From NCBI RefSeq assembly GCF_002895925.1, contig NZ_NWUO01000013.1, positions 1 to 64,000 of the forward strand: a stretch of 64,000 bases of DNA, read 5' to 3'. This DNA comes from Mixta theicola. Lineage in GTDB: Bacteria; Pseudomonadota; Gammaproteobacteria; Enterobacterales; Enterobacteriaceae. Positions 1 to 7,866 of this stretch are shown here, in pieces (within the stretch, counting starts at the first letter, position 1; every line of letters begins with the position of its first letter). The translations under genes and the position numbers were made by a program. Under the pieces are notes generated by a model, which saw only the letters and a program-made list of their open reading frames with translations, did not search any database and was not told where the DNA came from.

Positions 1-244
1 TCAGCGCGCCTTCAGCGGTCTGCGCCAGGGAGATACCGTCGTTGGCGTTACGTGCTGCCACGCCAAGGCCGTTGATGTTAGAAGTGAAGCGGTTAGCGAT
101 TGCCTGACCTGCTGCGTCATCTTTTGCGCTGTTGATACGCAGGCCAGAAGACAGGCGCTCAATCGCGGTGCCCAGAGAAGACTGAGATTTGCTCAGGTTG
201 TTCTGAGTAGTCAGCGACAGAGTGTTAGTATTAATAACTGCCAT
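1..244 (-). CDS. fliC: Flagellin, N-terminal part (runs off window)
   Basis: The first 81 codons of flagellin lie on the minus strand; the rest is outside the window. The protein begins [20 protein letters not shown] and continues through [20 protein letters not shown], the conserved D0/D1 helix of bacterial flagellins that drives export and filament packing. It is divergent from fliD, as in Escherichia and Salmonella. A sigma-28 type promoter lies about 70 bp upstream. The N-terminal family assignment is very safe; the antigenic central domain cannot be seen. Confidence 0.95.
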   Translation of the reverse strand, partial: MAVINTNTLSLTTQNNLSKSQSSLGTAIERLSSGLRINSAKDDAAGQAIANRFTSNINGLGVAARNANDGISLAQTAEGAL

Positions 245-313
245 GATGGTTTTCCTTTAAAAATGGGTTCAGATTCAGGCATCTGTTATACGGCTTCATC
301 ACCGTCAACCTCA

Positions 314-340
314 TTATCGTCAGCCCTAAAACAACCTTTA
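314..340 (-). promoter_or_regulatory. Sigma-28 (FliA) promoter of fliC
   Basis: Read on the minus strand the site is TAAA, 15 bases, then GACGATAA, against the FliA consensus TAAA-N15-GCCGATAA. It has one mismatch and correct spacing, and lies 70-97 bp before the fliC start. This predicts class 3 (late) flagellar expression. Confidence 0.8.
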
Positions 341-433
341 GAAAATTTTCGCCAAAAATTAGCAAAACGTTAAAAGCCGGAACTGCAATAAAGAAGGGCG
401 CGTTATCTGCCCATTGATTTTTTTCTTTGAGGC

Positions 434-460
434 TAATCTTTTCTCTGCTGCTGCCGATAC
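434..460 (+). promoter_or_regulatory. Sigma-28 (FliA) promoter of fliDST
   Basis: TAAT, 15 bases, then GCCGATAC; one mismatch in each half of the FliA consensus. It ends 38 bp before the fliD start codon, so transcription would begin just upstream of the ribosome binding site. Confidence 0.7.
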
Positions 461-498
461 CCTCACCCAGTGATAGTCAACGAACGAAGGATTACAAC

Positions 499-1902
499 AT
501 GGCAAGTGTTAGCTCTCTCGGTGCAGGTACCAGTCTCGATCTGCAAACGTTGTATGACAGCCTTGAGTCATCAGAACAAACACGCCTGACGCCGATTACC
601 ACGCAGCAGACTTCCTATAAGGCTAAGCTGACCGCCTGGGGTATCGTGCAAACATCGCTGGAAAAATTGCAGACGGCAGCCGATACGCTGAAAGACACGT
701 CTAAAATTGCCTCAACCAAAGTGAGCAGCACCAATACCGCATTTAGCGCGACGCTGGCTAACGACGCGTCGGCAGGCAGCTATTCGGTGGAAGTGAGTCA
801 GCTCGCCCAGGCGCAGTCGCTGCTTTCTAAATCCGCACCCAGCAAAGATTCGGATTTAGGCGACAGCTCGCTGGCCTCACGCACCATTACCATCACGCAA
901 AGCGGTCAGGACACGCCGATGACCGTGACGCTGACGCAGGATCAAAGCAGCCTGTCGGATATTCGCGACGCGATTAACAAGCAGCAGGGTAGCGTTACCG
1001 CCAGTATTATTAAGTCTGACGACGATACCTATTACCTGTCGTTGACCTCGCGTGATACCGGCACCGCTAATGAAATGACGGTAACCACCGACGATAGCTC
1101 GCTGGCGCAGTACATTAGCTATGATAAAACTTCAGCAACCAACGGCATGAGCCAGCAGGTTGCCGCCGCCGATGCCGAGTTGACGATTAACGGCGTAGCG
1201 ATTACGCGCAGCAGCAATACCATTACCGATGCGCCGGAAGGCGTGACCCTGGCACTGACGAAAACTAACGTCGGCAGCCCGGAAACCCTGACGGTACAAA
1301 AAGACAATCAGCCGATGGTTGACGCGGTGCAGGCTTATGTTGACGCCTATAACTCGCTGCAGACCACCATCGCTAACCAGACCAAATATACCACGGTCGA
1401 TCAGGGCAGCGACGCTCAGAGTACCAGCAACGGCGATCTGCTGGGTGACGGCACGCTGCGTAATATTCAAACGCGCCTGCGTTCAATGCTGTCCACTTCG
1501 CAGTCCGGCGGCGACTATTCGCTGCTGTCGCAGATCGGCGTAACGCAGGATGTTGACGGCAAGCTGACGGTAGACAGCGATAAGCTGAATACGGCGTTAG
1601 ATGAAAAATCGGCCAGCGTGGTGACCTTTCTGTCAGGTGACGGCAAGACTACCGGCTTCGCGACGCAGGCCAGCAACCTGCTTGAGTCGATGCTGGCTTC
1701 AGACGGTTCGGTACAACAAGCCGAAGACGGTATTAATACCACGCTGAAGCGTCTGTCCGATCAGTACGATCAGGTGAACGATCAGATCACCGCGACCATG
1801 GCGCGCTATAAAACACAATTTACCAGCTTAAGTACCTTAGTTTCATCGATGACGCAGACCGGGAACTATCTGACCCAACAGTTCGATGCGATGAATAGCT
1901 AA
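499..1902 (+). CDS. fliD: Flagellar filament cap protein FliD (HAP2)
   Basis: FliD forms the cap at the filament tip and catalyses insertion of exported flagellin. The 467-residue product matches enterobacterial FliD in length. It starts MASVSSLGAGTSLDL, has the N-terminal coiled region with TPITTQQTSYKAKLTAWG, and ends in the helical SYLTQQF tail needed for export and cap assembly. The ATG at 499 is preferred over an upstream ATG at 427 because AAGGA lies just before it and family members begin MAS. fliS follows 13 bp downstream and fliT after that, forming one late operon. Confidence 0.96.
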   Translation: MASVSSLGAGTSLDLQTLYDSLESSEQTRLTPITTQQTSYKAKLTAWGIVQTSLEKLQTAADTLKDTSKIASTKVSSTNTAFSATLANDASAGSYSVEVSQLAQAQSLLSKSAPSKDSDLGDSSLASRTITITQSGQDTPMTVTLTQDQSSLSDIRDAINKQQGSVTASIIKSDDDTYYLSLTSRDTGTANEMTVTTDDSSLAQYISYDKTSATNGMSQQVAAADAELTINGVAITRSSNTITDAPEGVTLALTKTNVGSPETLTVQKDNQPMVDAVQAYVDAYNSLQTTIANQTKYTTVDQGSDAQSTSNGDLLGDGTLRNIQTRLRSMLSTSQSGGDYSLLSQIGVTQDVDGKLTVDSDKLNTALDEKSASVVTFLSGDGKTTGFATQASNLLESMLASDGSVQQAEDGINTTLKRLSDQYDQVNDQITATMARYKTQFTSLSTLVSSMTQTGNYLTQQFDAMNS

Positions 1903-1915
1903 TCAGAGGAATAAA

Positions 1916-2323
1916 ATGTACGCAAAATCGGGAATCCAGGCCTACGCCCAGGTTGGCGTTGAAAGTGCCGTGATGAGCGCCACTCCGCATCAATTGGTGG
2001 TTCTGCTGTTTGATGGCGCGCTAAGCGCCATGAAAAAAGCGGCCATTTTGATGGAACAGGGCGACATTCCCGGCAAAGGTCAGGCGCTATCTAAAGCCAT
2101 CAATATTATCACTAACGGCCTGCGCGCCGGCCTGAATCACGAGGCTGGCGGCGAGATTGCAGCGAATCTTGACGGTTTGTATGACTACATGACGCGCCGT
2201 CTGCTGCATGCCAACCTGCATAATGACCCTGAGGCTATTGCAGAAGTGGAAAGATTGTTGACTAATATTGCCGATGCCTGGAAAGAGATCGGTCCGAACG
2301 CGCATGCTACTCAGGACGCCTGA
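1916..2323 (+). CDS. fliS: Flagellin export chaperone FliS
   Basis: FliS binds the C-terminal helix of flagellin in the cytoplasm, stops premature polymerisation and helps deliver it to the export gate. The 135-residue product begins MYAKSGIQAYAQVGVES and contains SATPHQLVVLLFDGAL, the family signature. It is all-alpha and of usual length. An AGAGGA ribosome binding site lies directly upstream. The stop codon is 2 bp from the fliT start, so the two are translationally close. Confidence 0.96.
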   Translation: MYAKSGIQAYAQVGVESAVMSATPHQLVVLLFDGALSAMKKAAILMEQGDIPGKGQALSKAINIITNGLRAGLNHEAGGEIAANLDGLYDYMTRRLLHANLHNDPEAIAEVERLLTNIADAWKEIGPNAHATQDA

Positions 2324-2325
2324 TT

Positions 2326-2685
2326 ATGTCAGCTAACATTGATTTGCTTCGCCGTTATCAGCAACTGCTGATGCTCAGTAATACCATGTTGTCGCTGGCG
2401 AAACAGAGCCAATGGGATGAGCTGATCGGTCATGAAATGAGTTATATCCAGGCGGTCGAAAGCGTGACACAGGCGGTGGCTGACACGACTCTGTCCGCCG
2501 CGCTACAAACGCAGATTCGTCCGCTGCTCACCCAGCTGCTGGAGAATGAAAACCTGATTAAAGATCTGCTTGTCCGCCGGATGGATGAGCTGCGCATGCT
2601 GGTTAATCAGGGCAATCAACAAAAGAACGTTACCTCTGCCTACGGACGTTTTTCCGGCAACGTGCTTTTTCCGACAGATAGCTAA
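2326..2685 (+). CDS. fliT: Flagellar export chaperone / FlhDC antagonist FliT
   Basis: FliT is the FliD chaperone; when free it binds FlhDC and lowers class 2 flagellar gene expression. The 119-residue helical product (E. coli 121 residues) begins MSANIDLLRRYQQLLMLSNT and is the third gene of the fliDST operon. The mid-region SQWDELIGHEMSYIQAVE and the helix LIKDLLVRRMDELR fit the family. Sequence conservation in FliT is modest, so the call rests also on its position. Confidence 0.93.
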   Translation: MSANIDLLRRYQQLLMLSNTMLSLAKQSQWDELIGHEMSYIQAVESVTQAVADTTLSAALQTQIRPLLTQLLENENLIKDLLVRRMDELRMLVNQGNQQKNVTSAYGRFSGNVLFPTDS

Positions 2686-2746
2686 CCCCGCAGCCGGAGC
2701 AACAGAGCACGAGAAGATGACACGCGCCCGCGCGTCATCGCCTCTT

Positions 2747-3226
2747 TTACGGCTGGCTTTCGGCAGGCTGCGGCGCAAAAACGGCGCGCATATTTTGCGG
2801 TTCGATGTTCCGGATAACCGCCGCATCTGGCTGAAGCGCCACCTGCTCCAGCGCCTGTTGGCATTCGATAGTCGGCTGATCCATTTTCTTCAGCGTCAGC
2901 TTGTCGTAGCGCAATTCGTTGCCATCCAGTTCCAGCGGCATAACGCGCAACTGCTTATTAACGTTAACGTACTCTCCGTTCAGCAGCGTCAGCTTACCCG
3001 GCTTAGCGATGACCCGCTGCCACTGACGACAATCCAGCGTATCTCCCTCGGCAGTAATAATCAGGCTTCCCAGCGCCCGATCGCTAATCAGCCCGTGCTG
3101 CGGCCCGGTAGTTTGCCAGTAGCCTTGCAGATTGGCCGGTGCGGGAGTTTTTACCGCCTGCTGGTATTGATTAATCTGCGTACAGCCCGTCAGCGCCAGC
3201 GCGCCCAACAGCATCCACTTTTTCAT
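2747..3226 (-). CDS. yedD: YedD-type outer-membrane lipoprotein
   Basis: A 159-residue predicted lipoprotein. The first 14 residues form a signal peptide ending in the lipobox LTGC, with Gln after the Cys, which fits outer-membrane sorting. The stretch KTPAPANLQGYWQTTGPQ and the later GDTLDCRQWQRVIAKPGKLT match E. coli YedD, which also sits next to fliT. The biochemical role of YedD is not established. It converges with fliT, with 61 bp between the stop codons. Confidence 0.88.
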   Translation of the reverse strand: MKKWMLLGALALTGCTQINQYQQAVKTPAPANLQGYWQTTGPQHGLISDRALGSLIITAEGDTLDCRQWQRVIAKPGKLTLLNGEYVNVNKQLRVMPLELDGNELRYDKLTLKKMDQPTIECQQALEQVALQPDAAVIRNIEPQNMRAVFAPQPAESQP

Positions 3227-3448
3227 TCTGGCTCCCTAACCTTCGTTTGATGGCGGCTACGTTATAATTTTTCCCCCCGTCAGCGCAAGAAACTTGCGCG
3301 CCAGAGTGGCGAATGCGTGCGCCTGGCGGCCGCTTTTTCACGGACTTGGCCAGCACTGAATAACTTTGCGGCGGTTAAACGGCTACGTCCTGACAGCTGC
3401 GCCGCGTCAGGTTACACTTAAGGCTGGCTTTATTTACAGGTTACTTCC

Positions 3449-3772
3449 ATGAAAACGCCTCAAGAGTATTATGCTATCGCCCGTTCAATGTTTTTGTCGG
3501 CCCATCCTGACTTTCAGGCAGCCCTTGATGGCCTGACGCAGGAAGAAGCGGACGGTTTTAAAATGCCGCTGGCGCAATATCGCAGTATGCAGGCGGATCG
3601 GTTGTACGCCTCGTTTCTGCGCGCTAAAAATCAGGATGCTATTCTGTTTTCCATTCAGCTGGCAGAACCCAATAAAGAAGTGGCGATGCAGGCGATAGAG
3701 GCTTATCTACAAGAACATGCGGCGGCGCTGGGGATGACGTGGGAAGAATTTTGTCGGAAAAACGATCTGTAG
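3449..3772 (+). CDS. Small conserved protein, DUF6388-like
   Basis: A 107-residue soluble, acidic, mostly helical protein with no signal peptide or membrane segment. It ends GMTWEEFCRKNDL and resembles short enterobacterial proteins grouped as DUF6388; the match is from memory of the family and is moderate. Function is unknown. The ATG has only a weak ribosome binding site (AGGTT). It stands alone between yedD and the IraP-like gene, with a weak GC hairpin and T run right after the stop. Confidence 0.6.
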   Translation: MKTPQEYYAIARSMFLSAHPDFQAALDGLTQEEADGFKMPLAQYRSMQADRLYASFLRAKNQDAILFSIQLAEPNKEVAMQAIEAYLQEHAAALGMTWEEFCRKNDL

Positions 3773-3973
3773 CCGCCTGAGAGCGGTTTTTATTAACAAG
3801 TGAGTTATCGCTTTAACCAGTCGCGTTGGAACCGGATAAAGTTGTACAAATTTATTAATTTTGTATAACTTATTTGGTGTGACCACTGTCACAACACACC
3901 TTGAACGAATGGTGCCTTGCACTGCCTCTGGAAGTGTCGCTGGATTTTCACCTCCAGAGGTAACTTTTCACTG

Positions 3974-4255
3974 TTACTCCGCCGTCTTATCGATATAGTG
4001 CGTTACCGCCAGCAGCCGGTTAATGTGCGTCAAAAGCAAATCAATATCGGACTGAATCACATCGGGCGTGGCTCGCGAAGCCGCCAGTATGGCGTTATTA
4101 ACATTCTTTTCAATGCTGTCTGACCCTTCTTTCCCGGCTGTTAACAGTAGCGCGGCAATCAGTAAAGACTGCGCTTCTACCTGCGCGGTAATTTCTTTGG
4201 CTTCTACATCCATTTTTGCCAGCTTCATCAAAATATCGATGACAAGGTGTTTCAT
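3974..4255 (-). CDS. iraP: IraP-like anti-adapter (sigma-S stabiliser)
   Basis: IraP binds the adaptor RssB and so protects RpoS from ClpXP, classically under phosphate starvation. The 93-residue product has the IraP layout: an N-terminal helix (MKHLVIDILMKLAKMDVEAK), then EITAQVEAQSLLIAALLL, and a C-terminal acidic helix (DIDLLLTHINRLL). Identity to E. coli IraP is modest but the heptad spacing and length (86 residues in E. coli) agree. A 93-residue helical protein of this type could also be another Ira-like anti-adapter. The locus differs from E. coli iraP. Confidence 0.6.
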   Translation of the reverse strand: MKHLVIDILMKLAKMDVEAKEITAQVEAQSLLIAALLLTAGKEGSDSIEKNVNNAILAASRATPDVIQSDIDLLLTHINRLLAVTHYIDKTAE

Positions 4256-4376
4256 GATAATCCCCTGTTACTTTTGCGCCGAAACTAGCATGCGAACGCG
4301 CTGAGTTGTATAAGACAAAACGTAAAGCTGACGGAATAATAATTTTCTTAGAGTGAAAGGCTAAAAATGCATTTGA

Positions 4377-4396
4377 TACTGTTTGCATATCCAGTA
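4377..4396. promoter_or_regulatory. LexA (SOS) box
   Basis: The site TACTGTTTGCATATCCAGTA keeps CTG-N10-CAG and the flanking TA on both sides of the LexA consensus. It lies 48-67 bp upstream of the DinI-like start, where a LexA-repressed promoter is expected. Confidence 0.85.
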
Positions 4397-4443
4397 TGAT
4401 AGCTGGCGCTTCGAGCGGTGCGGAATCAAGAGGATTGCTACCC

Positions 4444-4683
4444 ATGTTTGTTGAACTAATTTATGACAAGCGCAACGTTGCCGGGTTGCCTGGCGCGCAC
4501 GAACTTATTCTGGAAGAGCTGCAAAAACGGATCCATCGCACCTTCCCGGATGCAGAAGTGAAAGCCAAAGCCATGCAGCGTAACGCCATTGAAAGCGACG
4601 CCAGCAAAAGCGATAAATCAATTATTATCCGCATCGTTGAAGAGATGTTTGATGAAGCGGATATGTGGCTGGTGGCGGAGTAA
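4444..4683 (+). CDS. DinI-family SOS modulator
   Basis: DinI-family proteins bind RecA filaments and modulate the SOS response. The 79-residue product has the fold pattern of the family: beta strand MFVELIYDK, a long helix (AHELILEELQKRIHRTFPDAEV), a second strand and the acidic C-terminal helix IVEEMFDEADMWLVAE, which mimics DNA. The ATG at 4444 gives the usual length; an AGAGGA site is 10 bases upstream. The LexA box ahead of it supports SOS control. It may be DinI itself or a paralogue, so no symbol is given. A strong terminator follows. Confidence 0.85.
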   Translation: MFVELIYDKRNVAGLPGAHELILEELQKRIHRTFPDAEVKAKAMQRNAIESDASKSDKSIIIRIVEEMFDEADMWLVAE

Positions 4684-4702
4684 TCCGACGCCAGATCAAG
4701 AA

Positions 4703-4727
4703 ACCGCCCGTTGGGGCGGTTTTTTTT
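4703..4727 (+). terminator. Rho-independent terminator after the DinI-like gene
   Basis: ACCGCCC, a short loop, GGGGCGGT, then eight T bases, 19 bp after the stop codon. Confidence 0.85.
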
Positions 4728-4730
4728 GGG

Positions 4731-4880
4731 CTAAATAACCGTGCTGGGATCCTGATCGTTGTCATCGTCATCTTCCAACGGATCGGCATCATCATCATCG
4801 TCGTCAACGATTTCGTCCGGCGTTTGCGGTACGGGCTCATCATCTTCCAGCGGATCGATTACATCAGGACGCTCTGACAT
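4731..4880 (-). CDS. Small very acidic protein (49 aa)
   Basis: Translation gives a 49-residue protein starting MSERPDVIDPLEDDEPVPQT and ending DQDPSTVI, with long Asp runs and an extremely low predicted pI. A strong GGAGG ribosome binding site lies seven bases before the ATG, which supports real translation. PLEDD occurs twice, suggesting a duplicated short module. No family is recognised; it looks intrinsically disordered. It converges with the DinI-like gene and shares its terminator region. Confidence 0.6.
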   Translation of the reverse strand: MSERPDVIDPLEDDEPVPQTPDEIVDDDDDDADPLEDDDDNDQDPSTVI

Positions 4881-5102
4881 GTTAACCTCCAGTAACCCGA
4901 CAGGGGCTTAATAAGTGTAGGCGAGCGCCGCAGATAACCGGGCAACAAATTTTTCTCCTGTTGGCCCGGTCACAGTTAAGACTGTTACCGGCGGCTTTCT
5001 TACCGTGGTCCAGGTTAGTTTGCGCCCTTCCATCCTGCTTGTTTAATGGCCCTATCCATGTGGATGCGGTTCTGGTTTACCAGATCACCGATTTTCAGAC
5101 GT

Positions 5103-5130
5103 AAAAAAGGCCCACCGAAGTGAGCCTTTC
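5103..5130 (-). terminator. Rho-independent terminator of the cold-shock gene
   Basis: On the minus strand AGGCTCAC-TTCG-GTGGGCCT is followed by six T bases. The UUCG-type tetraloop makes this a very stable hairpin about 145 bp after the stop codon. Confidence 0.85.
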
Positions 5131-5274
5131 TATTCAAAATGCGAACTGAATATCAGCCGCTTTTGAAAGTTTGCGCCGGTCATCAGACCGTAGCCTTTGC
5201 CTTTATCATGGTGCCTCACTGCTCAGGTTAAAACCTTCATCGCTATTGCAAGGCTTGATGCAGGCTACAGAGCC

Positions 5275-5487
5275 TTACAGCGCAACAACGTTAGTTGCTG
5301 ACGGACCTTTAGCACCGTTCTCAATAGAGAACTGCACTTTCTGGCCTTCATCAAGGGTTTTGAAATCGTTGCTCTGGATTGCAGAGAAATGTACGAATAC
5401 ATCTTTGCTGCCGTCTTCCGGAGAAATGAAGCCGAAACCTTTCTCAGCGTTGAACCATTTTACTAAACCAGTCATTTTGTTAGACAT
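5275..5487 (-). CDS. CspA-family cold-shock protein
   Basis: A 70-residue OB-fold nucleic-acid chaperone that melts RNA secondary structure. The RNP1 motif KGFGFISP and RNP2 motif VFVHFSAI are intact. The start [20 protein letters not shown] is closest to CspA/CspG/CspB of E. coli, not to the constitutive CspC/CspE. The ATG at 5487 follows AGAAGGAAG. A longer in-frame start exists but would add residues absent from the family. The long structured leader upstream argues for cold induction. Confidence 0.93.
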   Translation of the reverse strand: MSNKMTGLVKWFNAEKGFGFISPEDGSKDVFVHFSAIQSNDFKTLDEGQKVQFSIENGAKGPSATNVVAL

Positions 5488-5660
5488 AGATACTTCCTTC
5501 TTAATTGGGGAGCCAGCTATCGTGGCATACAAGGTCTGTATTGCAGAGAATACTTACTGGGCACTTAGGAAGAGGCTCACGAAGAAGGGTATCTAAGATA
5601 ACGCTTTAAATGAGGACTGCTTTACTAAAACTGCTTTCATAAGGTCTGTCTTTCAAACCG
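5488..5660 (-). promoter_or_regulatory. cspA-type 5' leader with cold box
   Basis: On the minus strand the leader begins near CGGTTTGAAAGACAGACC (5643-5660), which matches the 5' end of the E. coli cspA leader including its cold box. Further similarity to that leader follows (AAAGCAGT, GTTATC.TAGATACCC, AAG before the ATG). About 170 bases separate it from the start codon, the same as the E. coli RNA thermosensor leader. Temperature-dependent refolding is known for cspA; here it is inferred. Confidence 0.75.
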
Positions 5661-5863
5661 ATGCGCTATTTACTCATGGAACCTAATTGAGCGCAAGCGT
5701 TATTTTAAATTGTTTTACTCAGGAAGGAAAAAATTAAAAGCACAGCGCTTTTTTTGCGCTAAATGCCTTGCTGCGTAAAGAAACGTATAGAAAAAAATAC
5801 TCCCGCCTCGCTTTATTTTTATAAGATCCTCTGCTACGCCATTAAACAGAAACGGCGCGCCCT
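5661..5863. other. Intergenic region, AT-rich
   Basis: Upstream region of the cold-shock gene. It probably holds that gene's promoter (a TAAATA hexamer lies about ten bases before the leader start on the minus strand). No ORF with a ribosome binding site is seen. Confidence 0.4.
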
Positions 5864-6016
5864 TTAATCCCGCTGCGCTTTAATGCTAAACCAGGCCGAT
5901 GCGCCTGCCAGAATTAACAACATCAGCCCATAAGCCATGCCGCCCGCCATAAAACGCAGAATAGCGCCAGCTAAAAACGCGACGGCTAAGATGGCAAAAA
6001 GTATACGTTTGTTCAT
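5864..6016 (-). CDS. Small inner-membrane protein (50 aa)
   Basis: A 50-residue protein starting MNKRILFAILAVAFLAGAIL and ending SIKAQRD. It has two predicted membrane helices (residues 4-21 and 28-44) joined by a short RFMAGG turn, with positive residues at both ends. GGAGGAG lies eight bases upstream of the ATG, a strong ribosome binding site. Function unknown; it resembles the many stress-linked enterobacterial membrane microproteins only in general form. Confidence 0.6.
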   Translation of the reverse strand: MNKRILFAILAVAFLAGAILRFMAGGMAYGLMLLILAGASAWFSIKAQRD

Positions 6017-6420
6017 CCCCGCTCCTCCGTAGTCTCTTACCTGTTGAAGATTAGCAGAACCTCGGCGGACTAAAATAAAAAAAGCTAGCAGGAAACTTCT
6101 GAAAAAAATGAAAAACTAACCTCTGAATATCGGATATTCGCTAATATTATTTTTCATCAGTAAGCGTATATCAGCAAATATCCTGTCTGAAAAATTTATT
6201 TTCCGGCACCACATCCAAAAATCAATCACGCTGTACGGCTTTACATGCAAAAAGATACCGCTATTTATTTAAATAAACGTTTCGCTGGAACGCAGGCGCC
6301 TGGCCTGCCGGGAACCCGATGCAGAAGTTAATGCTGCCAGCCTGGTTAACGCAGGTCTGTTTTCCCGGATAATCGGGTTGCGCCTGGATAACCGTACAAC
6401 GTCTAATGCCCTTATTGCCT

Positions 6421-6474
6421 GAACGGAAGCAGCCGGGTTTTAATTAGTATGAACCGAAGCAGCCAGGATTTAAT
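6421..6474. repeat. Imperfect 24-base tandem repeat, 30-base period
   Basis: GAACGGAAGCAGCCGGGTTT (6421 on) recurs 30 bases later as GAACCGAAGCAGCCAGGATT; 21 of 24 bases agree. It lies in the gene-poor stretch 6017-6528, which otherwise shows no convincing ORF or RNA gene. Confidence 0.6.
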
Positions 6475-6528
6475 CGGGAGCAACTTTAATATCGGCGTGA
6501 CTTAACGTCCTCACCGAAGCGGGTTAAT

Positions 6529-6825
6529 TTAAGCATTGTGTTCTTTTCGCCACGCCGAAATCATTTCCTGAGTAATCTCATTTTTATAGCAGACAGGCGC
6601 ATAGCCACCCTCTTTGCTCCAGGCGCTACGCCTGCCGCAATGGCTGCCATTTCTTGCCGTGTTAAAGGGACAGGCGCATGTTCCCGGATACGCCTCAATC
6701 GATTCATCAATGACTTTTTGTTTTACCTGGTCATCAGAAAGGCGAGAAGCCTTAGCCAGAACAACGTTTGAAGACAAAACGCTGACGGCTAAAAAACCTG
6801 TGACCAGCAACTTTTTAATAAACAT
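6529..6825 (-). CDS. Small secreted cysteine-rich protein
   Basis: A 98-residue precursor. Residues 1-25 form a Sec signal peptide (MFIKKLLVTGFLAVSVLSSN) with likely cleavage after VLA. The mature part carries TCACPFNTARNGSHCGRRSA and GYAPVCYKNEIT, with four cysteines spaced like a small conserved proteobacterial family known from plasmids and phages; I know no function for it. The inner ATG at 6825 is chosen because GAGAG precedes it and it begins the signal peptide cleanly. Confidence 0.65.
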   Translation of the reverse strand: MFIKKLLVTGFLAVSVLSSNVVLAKASRLSDDQVKQKVIDESIEAYPGTCACPFNTARNGSHCGRRSAWSKEGGYAPVCYKNEITQEMISAWRKEHNA

Positions 6826-6884
6826 AGCCGCTCTCCTCATGCCAACGGCTCAGGTAAGGCCGAAACGAGCATCCTGTTCCCAGT

Positions 6885-6907
6885 AAAAAACCGCCCGCAG
6901 GCGGTTT
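6885..6907 (-). terminator. Rho-independent terminator after the GvpU-like gene
   Basis: On the minus strand AAACCGCCTGCGGGCGGTTT is followed directly by more T bases, 17 bp beyond the stop codon of the GvpU-like gene. Confidence 0.8.
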
Positions 6908-6924
6908 GATAAAACGAGAGCGAA

Positions 6925-7338
6925 TTAAGAGACGTTACCCACAATGTGACCGTCTATCTCTTCAATTTTTAGCCGTAACAGGGCATTTTGCATTTCGTCA
7001 AACTCCCCGGTGCCGGATTTAATCTTCACATCTTTCATATGGATAAAGTTTGCCGGGATAGACTCGCTTTCTGACACAGGAGTGTAAACGTCATCAGCGA
7101 CCCGCGAAAAATGTTGCGCTAAATTTTCACCGACATCCCCGACAAGCGCTAAGTTTTCAGCCAGGGTTGAATAATATTCTTTACCTGAGATCATTAAACC
7201 GCTGATCACGGTGCCTTTCAGAAACAGGGTAATACCAAAAGATCCGCCAACCGCGTTCACGATATTAGTGAGATAAACCAAATCCATGTCACGCATCTTG
7301 CTTGCCACGACATTTTTAACTTCTCCGCCTTCAGACAT
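6925..7338 (-). CDS. GvpU-like (gas-vesicle accessory family) orphan protein
   Basis: A 137-residue soluble protein. The central FGITLFLKGTVISGLMISGK followed by EYY, and the later FIHMKDVKI and LRLKIEEIDGHIVGNVS, resemble the GvpU family, small proteins first named from gas-vesicle clusters. No structural gas-vesicle gene is in this window, so a gas-vesicle role is doubtful; orphan members are probably used for something else. The second of two adjacent ATGs is taken because GGGGG lies at better spacing. Family assignment is from memory and moderate. Confidence 0.55.
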   Translation of the reverse strand: MSEGGEVKNVVASKMRDMDLVYLTNIVNAVGGSFGITLFLKGTVISGLMISGKEYYSTLAENLALVGDVGENLAQHFSRVADDVYTPVSESESIPANFIHMKDVKIKSGTGEFDEMQNALLRLKIEEIDGHIVGNVS

Positions 7339-7536
7339 CATATCCCCCTTGCCATAATAAAGGTGCTACAGTTCCGATAAGAATATCTTTAGCGTAGTAG
7401 ACTCTGCATTATGTGTCTGCCATCGTTGAGTATGCCAGGGCCGTAACATGGCGATGTGTCATCTATTGATGTCGGGGCTGGCATTGACCGCCTGCGATAA
7501 ATTAGCCCCGTCCAGCACGAACTTTTTGGTGTTCGC

Positions 7537-7565
7537 TTGATATGTCTCAATACTCTTGTTATACC
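7537..7565 (+). promoter_or_regulatory. Sigma-70 promoter of the tRNA-Lys/Gly unit
   Basis: TTGATA, 17 bases, TATACC; the tRNA-Lys 5' end lies 24 bases after the -10 hexamer. Confidence 0.5.
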
Positions 7566-7588
7566 ATGTGCCAGGATATTTCCCGCCT

Positions 7589-7664
<76 letters not shown>

Positions 7665-7665
7665 G

Positions 7666-7739
7666 GCGGCCATCGTATAATGGCATTACCTCAGCTTCCC
7701 AAGCTGATGACGCGGGTTCGATTCCCGCTGGCCGCTCCA
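7666..7739 (+). tRNA. tRNA-Gly (anticodon CCC)
   Basis: A 74-base cloverleaf with encoded CCA. The acceptor stem GCGGCCA pairs with TGGCCGC and the loop TTCCCAA gives anticodon CCC, reading GGG. It is cotranscribed with the tRNA-Lys one base upstream. Confidence 0.93.
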
Positions 7740-7866
7740 CTCTTCCTTTATCCTGTCATCAGAACTACCGCAGTCAGCAGATTTAGGTGATTACTTCAGG
7801 GCGAGCGTGCAGCCCTACAGGCGGATCGCGCGGCAGCGCCCCGGTTTATCAGAAGGAGGATAAGCA

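Noticed and set aside
2570..3250. 226-codon plus-strand ORF across fliT and yedD
   Set aside because: It overlaps the ends of two real genes and is antisense to most of yedD; no ribosome binding site or family.
7441..7535. Riboswitch or attenuator before the tRNA pair
   Set aside because: A GGGGCT...AGCCCC pairing can be drawn, but it lies upstream of the likely tRNA promoter and matches no known class.
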